Assembly (NCBI GenBank): GCA_002840645.1
Contig: PHBO01000002.1
Coordinates: 124,001 to 188,000, forward strand
Reading direction: 5' to 3'
Length of the DNA: 64,000 nucleotides
Origin: Candidatus Cloacimonetes bacterium HGW-Cloacimonetes-3
GTDB taxonomy: Bacteria; Cloacimonadota; Cloacimonadia; Cloacimonadales; Cloacimonadaceae
The position numbers and the translations under genes were made by a program. The notes under the pieces were generated by a model that was not told the origin of the DNA, did no database searches, and saw nothing but the letters and a program-made list of their open reading frames with translations. Of this stretch, positions 36,675 to 46,863 are shown one piece after another (the stretch's first letter is position 1; each line of letters opens with the position of its first letter).

Positions 36675-37790
36675 CTACCTTGGGGCAGTGAATGACTTGT
36701 TGTTTTCTATCTTTAGCCTGGATCTTTCCCAGGCATTGAGGTGGATCATCTGACCGTCGTCACGGGGGATTATCTCTGTTACAGCATAGGAATAGAAATC
36801 CTTTATATAATATCCATCCCAAATCATGGTAGAAGTCCGGGTAGCCAAATCCATCTGCATCAGGTCTGCCATACCATATTTCAAGTGTGAATACAAGAGG
36901 ATATCTCCATCCGGCACAAAGGCATAACAGAAGCTATCCGGGATCTCGATGTACTGTCCGGTAATTCTGTCGTAAATCTTCAGCCTGGAAACAGAACGTG
37001 TCCATTCTGGACCGAACATAAATCCCACATCCCGAGGTTCAATCACAAACTGCATGGCAAAGTATCTGCCGCTTTCACTTACCTGTGCCTTTAAGGTTTC
37101 ATCGAATCCGGATGAGTCCATATCGTATTCCGACAAAAACACGGTAGAAACCTGCGTGTTGGGATCAAATCTTGATAGCCCCACCCGATTATCTGCATAG
37201 AGCTGCGGAAAGTGTCTGAAATAGTAGTAATAGGCATCTTCATCACTGGCATAAACGGCGTAAAGTGCTATATCCGGCTCCGGCAGATCAATCCAAGCCA
37301 TAGTATTGATGTCCATGCGTGAGATATGCCTGTCACGGATGGCTGTGAGGTATTGTCCGCAGGTAGAGAGTGCCGGAGCACAATAGTTCCCATTGCCATC
37401 AGGGCTTAGCTTGGTGAGACCCTGACCGTTGAAACCGATACGATAGATGGCATAATCAGCGGAGAAATACAGCAACTGATTTTGCCTGTCGATAGCCAGA
37501 TAGCTTTTATCTGTAATTACAAATGCCATGGGCAAGAGCTGGGTAATCTCCAAGGTATTCAAGTTATGCTTCACTAACCGATCTCCAAGATGAAATACCA
37601 GGTCGTCCGAAATATAGAATGCTTTGCCCAAAGCTGAAACATTTAAGCTATTGTCTGGCTTAGCTAACTGACTCCCGTCCGCAGGTAAACTGCAAAATAG
37701 CTGAAAAGGTGGTGGATATTCATCTCCACATCCAAACAACATCAGCAGCATCACAACTGCCGACAGCATAATTGTTAGCTTTCTACGCAT
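36675..37790 (-). CDS. Lipoprotein with TolB/beta-propeller-like repeats
   Basis: Lipobox LLMLFGCG; repeats such as 'LSPDGNGNYCAPALSTCGQYLTAIRDRHISRMDI'. Confidence 0.65.
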   Translation of the reverse strand: MRRKLTIMLSAVVMLLMLFGCGDEYPPPFQLFCSLPADGSQLAKPDNSLNVSALGKAFYISDDLVFHLGDRLVKHNLNTLEITQLLPMAFVITDKSYLAIDRQNQLLYFSADYAIYRIGFNGQGLTKLSPDGNGNYCAPALSTCGQYLTAIRDRHISRMDINTMAWIDLPEPDIALYAVYASDEDAYYYYFRHFPQLYADNRVGLSRFDPNTQVSTVFLSEYDMDSSGFDETLKAQVSESGRYFAMQFVIEPRDVGFMFGPEWTRSVSRLKIYDRITGQYIEIPDSFCYAFVPDGDILLYSHLKYGMADLMQMDLATRTSTMIWDGYYIKDFYSYAVTEIIPRDDGQMIHLNAWERSRLKIENNKSFTAPR

Positions 37791-37926
37791 AATTTACCCC
37801 TTTGGATCACGTGATGTAATAGTAAAAACACTCTTTGTACTGTCAAGATTATTTCTATCGGTGCTTACCATACCTAAACGCACCCGTCTCGTGTGGGTCT
37901 GCACCATATCGGTTCTTAGTCTGCCG

Positions 37927-39555
37927 CTACGTAAGCTTTTTGTCTTTAAGGGAGTAGGTAAGGTTAACATAGCGTCTGTGCCATTTCAGCATATGGAGAG
38001 CAGATTGGAAATCGGACATATCAATCTGGAGGAAGGAGTAGTCCTGCTCATCGTCGCTATCCATGGATACATCCTTTGCTTCCAGGGCTTTTCTTAAGCG
38101 CACCATTGCAGCTTCTTTCACCAGAAAGGTGATTTCCGCAGCAGAATACCCCGAAACACTTTCTGCAAAGGCAAAGAGATCTACATCTTCCGCAATAGGC
38201 ATACCGCGGGTGGCAATTTCCAACACTCTTTTACAGCCTGGCAAGCTTGGTTTCCTTATCTCCAGTTTATAATCGAAGCGTCCCGGTCTCAGCAGTGCTG
38301 CATCAAGCAAATCAGGTCTGTTTGTGGAAGCCAGCACGGTTACATTACCAAAGTCGCTGATTCCATCCATAAGGGCGAGAAGCTGGTTCACCAGTGTAGA
38401 ATACCATTTGCCGGATTCCCCGGAGTAACGGGTCTGGGCGATGGAATCTATCTCATCGATAAAGATCACGGAGGGCTGATACTTTCGGGCTTCTTCAAAG
38501 ATATCGCGCAGATTATGCTCGGATTGTCCAAATTGTTTATCCAGAATATCCGGTCCCGATACGGGGATAAAATGCGCATTCACTTCATGGGCTATAGCTT
38601 TGGCGATAAGGGTTTTTCCATTACCGGGATCACCCCATAACAGTATGCCGCGGAAGGCTTTCACTCCCAATTGTTCGAACAGCTTAGGCTTTTTCAAGGG
38701 AAGCTCAATCATGATCCTGATGTTTTTGATTATCTCATCCACTCCGCCAATATCCGCAAAGGTGGTAACAGGCACTTTTCTCAGGTACTTGGCATCGGAG
38801 GAGGTCTCATCCTTTACTCTCGAGGCGGCTAAACCGTCCCTTGTCCATTCTGCTTCGTCACCCTGTTCGGACGAAGCTGTCACATGCTTTATATGTAGGG
38901 ATTCCCAACCCTTGGAATTAACCTGAGTATCGGTTCGGTACACTATTTCCCAGTTACGCGGGTCTGGTAAATGTACCATAAGCGGCAGTGCCGAGATGTA
39001 TCTGCGGAAGAAAGTATATTCAAAAATGGGGCAGAACTCTATACTCTTGGTTCTAACCACGCCTTCAACCGCTCTGCTAAGCTCTTCACGATTGATATGC
39101 CAGGTTTTGTTATCGGTAAATGCGCCGAATTGATACCAATACTTGGCATTTTGGGAAAAGGGAGCTTTGTCGTGGTGCAAAACAATGCCTTTCAGCATGC
39201 GGCAACCCCAACACGAGGGACTTTTGTCGTCGCAATAACTTTCTTTTGCCTCGGATTCCAAATACCTGTGATAACAGCCTGCAATCTCCTGCTTTTCAGG
39301 GAGGAGGAAATCTTCCGGCATCATCTCTACCCCGTCATGAATAAAACGCATGGAACTCCAGTGGCGGATTATTTCTATCAGCTTTGTGAAGACTGCATAC
39401 TTAGCCAACACCTCACGATTATCGGTTTCGATCACATGAAAAGCTGCTCCTTCCTTAGCGGGAAGATACATCCTGAACTTTGAGGCATAAACCAATACTG
39501 TGTGATACTCCGGGCATGCTTGCTTACCAAAGCGGATTGAAAACTTATAATCCAT
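37927..39555 (-). CDS. AAA+ ATPase (CDC48/PAN-like single AAA domain) with Cys-containing N-terminal domain
   Basis: 'LLWGDPGNGKTLIAKAIAHEVNAHFIPVSGPDILDKQFGQSEHNLRDIFEEARKYQPSVIFIDEIDSIA', 'VLASTNRPDLLDAALLRPGRFDYKLEI'. Confidence 0.9.
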   Translation of the reverse strand: MDYKFSIRFGKQACPEYHTVLVYASKFRMYLPAKEGAAFHVIETDNREVLAKYAVFTKLIEIIRHWSSMRFIHDGVEMMPEDFLLPEKQEIAGCYHRYLESEAKESYCDDKSPSCWGCRMLKGIVLHHDKAPFSQNAKYWYQFGAFTDNKTWHINREELSRAVEGVVRTKSIEFCPIFEYTFFRRYISALPLMVHLPDPRNWEIVYRTDTQVNSKGWESLHIKHVTASSEQGDEAEWTRDGLAASRVKDETSSDAKYLRKVPVTTFADIGGVDEIIKNIRIMIELPLKKPKLFEQLGVKAFRGILLWGDPGNGKTLIAKAIAHEVNAHFIPVSGPDILDKQFGQSEHNLRDIFEEARKYQPSVIFIDEIDSIAQTRYSGESGKWYSTLVNQLLALMDGISDFGNVTVLASTNRPDLLDAALLRPGRFDYKLEIRKPSLPGCKRVLEIATRGMPIAEDVDLFAFAESVSGYSAAEITFLVKEAAMVRLRKALEAKDVSMDSDDEQDYSFLQIDMSDFQSALHMLKWHRRYVNLTYSLKDKKLT

Positions 39556-39939
39556 TATTTTCCGTCCCTGTGCTTAATAAATTCACTGAAGATACTAAGG
39601 AAATTATGTCAAGAAATTTATGCTGTGCGAAGTTCACATATCTCCATTTATTAACACAAGGAATCATGAGTAATACCTAAGATCCCCTTGTGATATCTTA
39701 GTGTATTCCAGTGTGACGGCTGTGTGATTCCCGTGTGACTCCTGTGTCGCCACACAGGATGTATATGCAAATTATACACTTTACACGCATTATCATCTAA
39801 AGGGATGAGAGAGGGAAGGGTAAGAGGAGTTGAGAGTGTGTTAAGTTTTCTACAGATATATCTAAATAATGTGAAGAAAACGCTTGACACAAACTAAAGA
39901 ATGTTTAGGTTGACATCAACATTGTTAAGGAGGTTTAAG

Positions 39940-40299
39940 TTGAATTTATCATCCTGTCCCATTTGTAAGCACGAACTGAAGATCAGGGAAGTAAGCTGCG
40001 AGCGGTGCAAGATCACTTACAAAGGTGATTTTGACACCAGTTGGCTTGCAGCATTCAGTGACAGTCAGCTCGAGTTCATTAAACTATTTCTGTTAGTGCA
40101 GGGCAATCTGAAAGAACTACAGAATCAGCTTGGAATCTCGTATCCTACTATCAAAAGTCGGTTGGCGGACATAATCCGCTTAATCACCGAGAAGGAACCC
40201 ACCAAAGACAAAGTTGCAGATGTGCTCGCAGATCTGGAAGAAGGGTTCATCAACGTGGAAGAAGCAATAAATATGATAAACACAAGGAGACAAAAATGA
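39940..40299 (+). CDS. DUF2089-like zinc-ribbon/HTH protein
   Basis: 'SCPICKHELKIREVSCERCKITYKGDF...SDSQLEFIKLFLLVQGNLKELQNQLGISYPTIKSRLADII'. TTG start at 39940 follows AAGGAGG; track start 39901 lacks an SD. Confidence 0.82.
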   Translation: MNLSSCPICKHELKIREVSCERCKITYKGDFDTSWLAAFSDSQLEFIKLFLLVQGNLKELQNQLGISYPTIKSRLADIIRLITEKEPTKDKVADVLADLEEGFINVEEAINMINTRRQK

Positions 40300-41702
40300 G
40301 TAAAATGAAACTACAACAGATTCTTGCTTACGATGTGATAACCAAGATAAGCATTGAAAACAACCTTGCCCCGTTAAGCATCGAGGCATCACCCCACGGC
40401 AAAGTAGAGCTGATATGCGAGCTTGATTTGACAGAGCCATATGAAGAGTTTAACCTTGAAGATTGCATTAACACTTCATGTAAAGACGGTAATATGGAAA
40501 TTGTACTGGACGAAGTGGATGGCTTGGACAAACACTTTTTCTCTCCCAACCGCTCTTTTGTGAAAATTCTGGTTCCGGTAGATGCGACCCTGGAAGTGGG
40601 GGTGGAAAACCTTCCCGCATCCTTTTCCGGCATCCACAATACCTTGCTGGTGAGCAGCGAGAATGCTCCTATTCGCATTCAGGATTGTAACGGAAATAAG
40701 ACCCTTACAAACGAGAACGGTCCCATCAGCATTAGTAATTGCGAAGGGGATTTAAGCGTGGAACTGGAAAATGGACCTATGGCAGCAGAGATGATCAGCG
40801 GTGCTACCCTAAGCATTAAAACGGAGAATGGTCCGCTGAAGATACGCGAAGCTTGCTTCCCTAAGGTGGATATCGAAAGCGAAAACGGCGTTATTATGTA
40901 CGAAACGCTGTTTGTGGAAGATGCCGTCATTAACCTGAAGACCGAGAATGGCGTGGTGCATTTTGTGCTGCCGGATGAGATGGATTTCGAGCTGCGGGCA
41001 CGTACGGAGCAGGGAAAGATTAAGAGTCGTTTATCGCACCCCGTTACTCAGGAAGAAGATGACTACGTGGTTAAAAACGGCGAAGGCAAAACTAAAATAA
41101 ATATCTTCACCGAGAATGGCATGATTAAGCTGGGCGAAAAGGATAAAATAAACTTGGAATTCCTGAAGGCTAAGATAGAATTGCTGAAAGAAAGCCTGAA
41201 AAACGTGAACGACGGCGAAGATATGGAAAAAGTACACAAGCTGTATGCCAACGTTAGTGAATATGTAACCGCACGGGTTGCCAACGCCAAAGAAGCTATA
41301 GTAAAAGATAATATAAAAGAGCAGCTTGATAAACTGCATAAGCTGATAGAGGATTTTGACTATCAGGGTGCCAAGGAAAAGACCATCGCCGGCGTGGATG
41401 AGCTTACCGGAAAGATTCACGATGAGCTGAGCAAACATATGGGCAAGCTGGGGACTAAGATTACTGAAACCATCCATGTTCACACCGGAAAGCATGCTTT
41501 TAATATGAACAACTTGAACGAATATATCAGTAAAGTAGTTAATTCCTCACTGATTAAACCATATCTGGGCGGAGAAATGAAAGCCAAAGAAAAAGACGAA
41601 GTGGCTGACCGCAGCAGATTGAAAATACTGGATATGCTGGAAGCAGGCAAAATTACCGCAGAAGAGGCAGAAAAACTACTGAAGGCTATCGGCAAAGAAT
41701 AA
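40296..41702 (+). CDS. DUF4097-like beta-strand repeat protein with C-terminal SHOCT-like helix
   Basis: Repeated '(S/T)ENGxI' motifs (NENGPISI, LENGPM, TENGPLKI, SENGVIMY, TENGVVHF, TENGMIKL); C-term 'ILDMLEAGKITAEEAEKLLKAI'; 4-bp overlap with upstream gene. Confidence 0.82.
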   Translation: MSKMKLQQILAYDVITKISIENNLAPLSIEASPHGKVELICELDLTEPYEEFNLEDCINTSCKDGNMEIVLDEVDGLDKHFFSPNRSFVKILVPVDATLEVGVENLPASFSGIHNTLLVSSENAPIRIQDCNGNKTLTNENGPISISNCEGDLSVELENGPMAAEMISGATLSIKTENGPLKIREACFPKVDIESENGVIMYETLFVEDAVINLKTENGVVHFVLPDEMDFELRARTEQGKIKSRLSHPVTQEEDDYVVKNGEGKTKINIFTENGMIKLGEKDKINLEFLKAKIELLKESLKNVNDGEDMEKVHKLYANVSEYVTARVANAKEAIVKDNIKEQLDKLHKLIEDFDYQGAKEKTIAGVDELTGKIHDELSKHMGKLGTKITETIHVHTGKHAFNMNNLNEYISKVVNSSLIKPYLGGEMKAKEKDEVADRSRLKILDMLEAGKITAEEAEKLLKAIGKE

Positions 41703-42039
41703 TACCGAATTCCTGATCAATTACATGAAGTGGAAGTGCGGATGCTAACTCTGCACTCTCCACTTTTTCTTTTTGGAGTTAGCAATGGCTATTGCCTGTG
41801 CGACAGATATTTGCTTCATAGGAAACCGGCGTACCTGCTCATCGTCATGATAGCCGTAAAGCGATAGGTGGCAACTATTTGAGCAGTGAATTGCAGTGGC
41901 TGGATACGGGGGAGCATGATGTTATCGCTATTGCATAGTTTTTGGGGGGTAATATTTGGGGATGTGAAAGAAATCATTTGACAGCAGACTGCGGATATTG
42001 ACAATTGACATCAGTGTAATAATTACAAAGGAGAATACC

Positions 42040-43896
42040 ATGAACAAACTTACATACTTACTCTTACTTGCGGTTGTTTGCCTGTGTGCCAACCTTGGTG
42101 CAGTGGACAGAAGCATCTGGGTGAATGAAGATTTTTCCGGGACATTCCCACCCCAAGGCTGGACGATTAGCGCTAATGCAGCAAACTGGAGCGCATTCAC
42201 AGGTGCATCAGCGGGTGGAACTGCTCCCGAAGCACGCTTTAGCTGGGAACCACAGTTCAACGGCAGCTCATATTTAATCTCTCCCACCTATGATACTACA
42301 GGAGAGACCACAGTTTATTTAGATTTTGACCACTTTGTGGATTGGTATGCAAACCCCTTTACTATTGGTGTTGCAACTCGTTCTGCCGGTGGCGCATGGA
42401 CTGTGGCATTTAGCCAAAATCCCACAGCTAATGTTGGTCCAATGCGTAAATCCGTAGCAATTACAAATGCAGATGTTGGTTCCGATACCTTTCAGTTTGC
42501 ACTGTATTTCAGCGGTAATTCTTATAACATAGATTACTGGTATATAGACAATGTGAAGCTCTACACTCCTTTCCCAAACGATCTTGCGATCTTGAGTGTT
42601 GCCGGAGCTGAACATGTGGAAGCCGGAGTTCCTATTGTACCGAGCTGCGGAATTAAAAATGTGGGGACAGAGTCTCTTACCGCTGTGGTTTCCTTAGATA
42701 TTTACCAGCATGAAACCATGGTGCAGTCCTATCCTGATTATTTCACCCAGTTGTTGGCGATGAATGCCACTGCAACTGTAAGCTTCCCTTCCTTCAATCC
42801 CGAAGTATTAAACGATTTATACCGTTTTGTATTCACCATTCACTCTCTGGAAGATGTGGTTGATGAAGACCTTAGCAATAACAGCATGACTAAGAATATG
42901 AATACATGGACCGGGGCAAAACAAAACGTACTCTTAGAGATCGGAACAGGTGGCTGGTGTCCCTATTGCCCGGGTGCTGCTATGGCTGCGGATCATTTTG
43001 TAGAAGAAGGGTATAATGTTGCTGTAATCGAGAATCATAACGGCGATCCCTATGCCACTGATACCTCCAATGGCAGAAACTCTTATTATGGTATCAGCGG
43101 ATTTCCTACCGGTGTGTTCGATGGTTTACTGGACTATGTTGGCGGCAGCAATACCGTAAGTCTGTTCCCTGCTTATCAGCCATTATACAACCAGAGAGTG
43201 GATGTAAAGACTCCCGTTTCTATAGAGCTCTTTGGAACCAATAGCGGGCTGGTATATACAGTGGAAGCCAAGATTAACAAGCTTGCAAATTTAGCTTATG
43301 AGAATCTTGTGTTCCATCTTGCTATCACTCAGAGCCATATTGCCTATAGCTGGCAGGGTCAGACAGAGTTTAACTTTGTGAATATGATGATGGTTCCCGA
43401 TAGATTTGGCACCACTGTGGATTTGATGAACGCACCTATAGGCTTGTTATCTGTTCCGCTTACGTTTACTGTTGGTTCGGGATGGAACCTTGCTAATTGC
43501 GAATTTGTAGCATTTGTGCAGAACCTGGATACCAAAGAAGTGTTGCAGGCGTACAAAGTGATGGTGAATGATCTGCCTATAGGACCGGTGGCGAATGAGG
43601 ATGCCCTTAGCCCCTTGCTGAGTAACTCTTTGCACAGCAACTATCCTAACCCCTTTAATCCTGAAACAACCATCAGATATAGCGTGAAAGGCGATGCGCC
43701 TGTAGCTATCGAGATATACAATATTAAGGGTCAGCTTGTGAAGACCCTGGTGAACGGTGTTCAGGCTGCCGGCGACCACAGTGTGGTTTGGAATGGCACC
43801 GATATGAATAACAAATCCGTTGGTAACGGTGTTTATTATTTCAAAATGAACTCCGGGAAATATAGCCGTACCAGAAAGATGATCTTAATGAAGTAA
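42040..43896 (+). CDS. Omp28/thioredoxin-fold secreted protein with C-terminal sorting domain
   Basis: 'EIGTGGWCPYCPGAAMAADHF...VIENHNGDPYATDTSNGRNSYYGISGFPTGVFDG'; C-term 'NYPNPFNPETTIRYSV...GNGVYYFKMNSGKYSRTRKMILMK'. ATG 42040 follows GGAG. Confidence 0.9.
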   Translation: MNKLTYLLLLAVVCLCANLGAVDRSIWVNEDFSGTFPPQGWTISANAANWSAFTGASAGGTAPEARFSWEPQFNGSSYLISPTYDTTGETTVYLDFDHFVDWYANPFTIGVATRSAGGAWTVAFSQNPTANVGPMRKSVAITNADVGSDTFQFALYFSGNSYNIDYWYIDNVKLYTPFPNDLAILSVAGAEHVEAGVPIVPSCGIKNVGTESLTAVVSLDIYQHETMVQSYPDYFTQLLAMNATATVSFPSFNPEVLNDLYRFVFTIHSLEDVVDEDLSNNSMTKNMNTWTGAKQNVLLEIGTGGWCPYCPGAAMAADHFVEEGYNVAVIENHNGDPYATDTSNGRNSYYGISGFPTGVFDGLLDYVGGSNTVSLFPAYQPLYNQRVDVKTPVSIELFGTNSGLVYTVEAKINKLANLAYENLVFHLAITQSHIAYSWQGQTEFNFVNMMMVPDRFGTTVDLMNAPIGLLSVPLTFTVGSGWNLANCEFVAFVQNLDTKEVLQAYKVMVNDLPIGPVANEDALSPLLSNSLHSNYPNPFNPETTIRYSVKGDAPVAIEIYNIKGQLVKTLVNGVQAAGDHSVVWNGTDMNNKSVGNGVYYFKMNSGKYSRTRKMILMK

Positions 43897-43917
43897 TCAT
43901 CTGTTATGCAGTGTATT

Positions 43918-43949
43918 CAGGTGCAGAAGCAATTCTGCACCTGTTTTCT
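43918..43949 (+). terminator. Intrinsic terminator
   Basis: CAGGTGCAGAA-gcaa-TTCTGCACCTG followed by TTTTCTT, 22 bp after the stop at 43896. Confidence 0.88.
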
Positions 43950-44190
43950 TATGTGGGGAGATGGGAAAAAACTGCTTGACAGGAAAATGGATAAGCGCAT
44001 CTATGCAGGCATAGGTGTTTAGGGTGATTTCTGTAAAAGATATACCCGATGTTGGATAAGTTTGGATTGGGGATGTTTAAGCGGTTAGAATCATCTCTGA
44101 TGCCGTTAAGTGTATAGAGCAAGTGTAAAGAATGCTTGTACTTAGTTAGTACGAGTCTGTATTTGTGGGTTTACTTTTTAAGGAGCTGTC

Positions 44191-45048
44191 ATGTATAAAA
44201 GAGTTATTCTGCTGTCTTTGAGCTTGGTTGCAATCGTAGGATTGTTTTCGGTTGAATACAATTGGGGTGTGAAATATGGTGTGGGTTTATCATCAATTTA
44301 TGGCAGCGATGCAGCATATAACTTGCACTATGATATCCGCAGCATAGGTGCCACAGAAACCAGCGTTGGATACCTGAATCTGGAATCTGATGATGCAGAT
44401 AATGGGATATCACATAGCTTCGGAGCATATTTTACCAGCATGCTTTCCAAGAAGCAAGATTCCATTTGGCTACAATCCGAGCTAATCTGGCAAAGATACA
44501 ATTACACCTACAAATTCCAAGGCAGAATGCTGCAAACCGATAACTTGATGCTTGCCAACACCTTTGCAGATACCTTGAACGGAAAGATAAAGCAAACCAT
44601 GGATTACATCACAATTCCCCTGCTGTTAAAGCTGAAACAGGATTCTCATGCTAATGTTTTAGATGGGCATTTTGATGGTGCTTACATCTATTTCGGTCCA
44701 TCTTTATCCGTGCTTGTAAACAACAAGAGCGAAAAACACAGAGGCGTGAAAGCCCTGGAAGATGATATTGCAGATTTTGTGGCAGACAGCTATAATGACG
44801 CTGATGCAACGCAAGCTTATGCCAGCAGCAGACAAGAAAGTGCAGGCGATAAAGTTTTGTTCCACAAGACGGATTTGGTGTTTGGCATGGGCTTTAACAT
44901 CAAAAACATCTTCAATATGGGCATTGGCAAAGATGAGTTTAATATTGATTTCAGGTTCAATACCGGCATGTATCCTGTGGGAGATGCAAGCACAAACACA
45001 GAGTTTAAGCTGTATTCTGCAATGCTGTCTATAGGTGTTAAACTGTAA
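44191..45048 (+). CDS. Putative outer membrane beta-barrel protein
   Basis: Signal peptide-like start MYKRVILLSLSLVAIVGLFSVEY; alternating beta pattern; C-term 'KLYSAMLSIGVKL'; AAGGAGC upstream. Confidence 0.72.
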   Translation: MYKRVILLSLSLVAIVGLFSVEYNWGVKYGVGLSSIYGSDAAYNLHYDIRSIGATETSVGYLNLESDDADNGISHSFGAYFTSMLSKKQDSIWLQSELIWQRYNYTYKFQGRMLQTDNLMLANTFADTLNGKIKQTMDYITIPLLLKLKQDSHANVLDGHFDGAYIYFGPSLSVLVNNKSEKHRGVKALEDDIADFVADSYNDADATQAYASSRQESAGDKVLFHKTDLVFGMGFNIKNIFNMGIGKDEFNIDFRFNTGMYPVGDASTNTEFKLYSAMLSIGVKL

Positions 45049-45107
45049 TGGTTGTGGCTTTTAGCTACTATAGTCTGCTATTGTGCAGATAAATCCGGGA
45101 GGATGAA

Positions 45108-46682
45108 GTGAAGATTATCGTAAAAGCTATTATGTTATGTTTGTTGGGGCTGATCTTGATGTCCTGCGGAACGAAATCCACCAGTGCCGAAGATGAACAA
45201 GTGGCAACACCTGCCTTTTCCACCGGGGGCGGTACATTCGATAATGCGGTGGATGTGTTGATTTCCTGCACCACTGCCTATGCCACAATTCGCTATACTC
45301 TGGACAATACAGAACCAAATGCTTCTTCAACAGAATATACGGAGGTTTTGCATATTGCCACTAATACTACTTTGAAGGCAAAAGCGTTCAAATCCGGGTG
45401 GGTATCCAGTTCTACCAGATCAGCAACATATGCGTTTACTGCCGTAGCAGCACCGCTTATCTTGCCTCCCGGAGGAACGTATAATGCTGCCCAGCTTGTA
45501 AGCATAAGCTGTGCAACCCCCGAGGCAGTAATTTATTACACTACGGACGGCACCGTGCCGACTGAGGCATCAAGCCTGTATACCAGCCCGATAAATATAT
45601 CTTCTGCAATTATCCTGAAAGCCAGAGCTTTTGTGGAAGGCAAAACACCAAGCCCGGTTATTACCCAAGTATATAATCTGCAAATAACTGCGTTGGATTT
45701 TAACCCCGTGGGTGGGGTATATTCCGTGGCGCAGATAGTGAATATCACATGCAATATAGCCAATGTCCAGATAAGATATACTCTGGATGGAACAGACCCC
45801 AGCGAATCCTCCACCTTATATACTCACCCGCTTAGTATTGCTTTTAACACCATAGTTAAAGCAAGAGCATACAAAAGTGGCTGGAATTCAAGCGATGTAA
45901 CTGCAGCTGCATATCAGATAAATGTCCCTGATCAAATGGTTTATGTGCCGGGAGCTACTTTTAATAATGGCTTCTCCAACGTATCATTATCGCCATTTTA
46001 TATGTCCAAATACGAGGTGAACCAATTTGACTGGTTTATGATTATGTTGACAGATCCTTCCCTATATCCTTTAACTCCTCCGGGCATTTATGCCGATTTA
46101 CCGGTGGAAAGCATCACCTGGTACGATGCCATAGAGTATTGCAATAAGCGCAGTATCAGTGAGGGCTACGCGGCTTGCTACAGCTATACCGGATTTGGCA
46201 CTGATCCCTCATACTGGCCTGCAGGCTGGAATACAGATAACAATAATCATGCTAATATAGTGTGTGATTGGGCTGCAAACGGCTATCGCTTGCCTACAGA
46301 AATGGAATGGATGTTTGCTGCAAAAGGTGGTAATTACTCTCAAGGCTACCTCTACAGTGGATCTGATGATTTGGATGCTGTTGCCTGGTATAGCGGCAAT
46401 TCTGAAGAGATGACCAGCTTAGTTGGCACAAAAGCAGCTAATGAACTGGGTTTGTATGACATGAGCGGTAATGTTTGGGAGTACTGTTGGGATATTTTCG
46501 GTAATCTCCCCGTTACTGATGTAGCAAATCCTCATGGCGCAGCATCAGGAATAGCAAGAGCAATAAGGGGAGGCAGTTGCCTCCAGGATGCAAGCAACTG
46601 CACGGTTGCGAGACGCTTTAACATACTACCGCTTATATCCACAAATGTTGTTGGGCTAAGAGTGGTTCGGAAAGCTCAATAA
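45108..46682 (+). CDS. Formylglycine-generating-enzyme-like (SUMF1) lipoprotein with three chitobiase C-terminal-like repeats
   Basis: GTG start after GGAGG; lipobox LMSCG; repeats 'ATIRYTLDNTEPNASSTEYT', 'AVIYYTTDGTVPTEASSLYT', 'VQIRYTLDGTDPSESSTLYT'; 'PVESITWYDAIEYCNKRSISEG...YRLPTEMEWMFAAKGG...GLYDMSGNVWEYCWD...IRGGSCLQDASNCTVARRF'. Confidence 0.88.
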   Translation: MKIIVKAIMLCLLGLILMSCGTKSTSAEDEQVATPAFSTGGGTFDNAVDVLISCTTAYATIRYTLDNTEPNASSTEYTEVLHIATNTTLKAKAFKSGWVSSSTRSATYAFTAVAAPLILPPGGTYNAAQLVSISCATPEAVIYYTTDGTVPTEASSLYTSPINISSAIILKARAFVEGKTPSPVITQVYNLQITALDFNPVGGVYSVAQIVNITCNIANVQIRYTLDGTDPSESSTLYTHPLSIAFNTIVKARAYKSGWNSSDVTAAAYQINVPDQMVYVPGATFNNGFSNVSLSPFYMSKYEVNQFDWFMIMLTDPSLYPLTPPGIYADLPVESITWYDAIEYCNKRSISEGYAACYSYTGFGTDPSYWPAGWNTDNNNHANIVCDWAANGYRLPTEMEWMFAAKGGNYSQGYLYSGSDDLDAVAWYSGNSEEMTSLVGTKAANELGLYDMSGNVWEYCWDIFGNLPVTDVANPHGAASGIARAIRGGSCLQDASNCTVARRFNILPLISTNVVGLRVVRKAQ

Positions 46683-46863
46683 CAACATTACATGGTTAGC
46701 CTGGCTTCAGGCATAGCAATCAATAATGCTCCGTTTAAAGCAAGCAGAGTAGGAAATACAATTATTGTAGTCAGCATTGTGGCTGAACTACGTAAGAAAT
46801 CACTTGACTCTATGTAGGGCGATAATAAATAAGCAACAATTGCATACTAATAATGGAGGTAGG

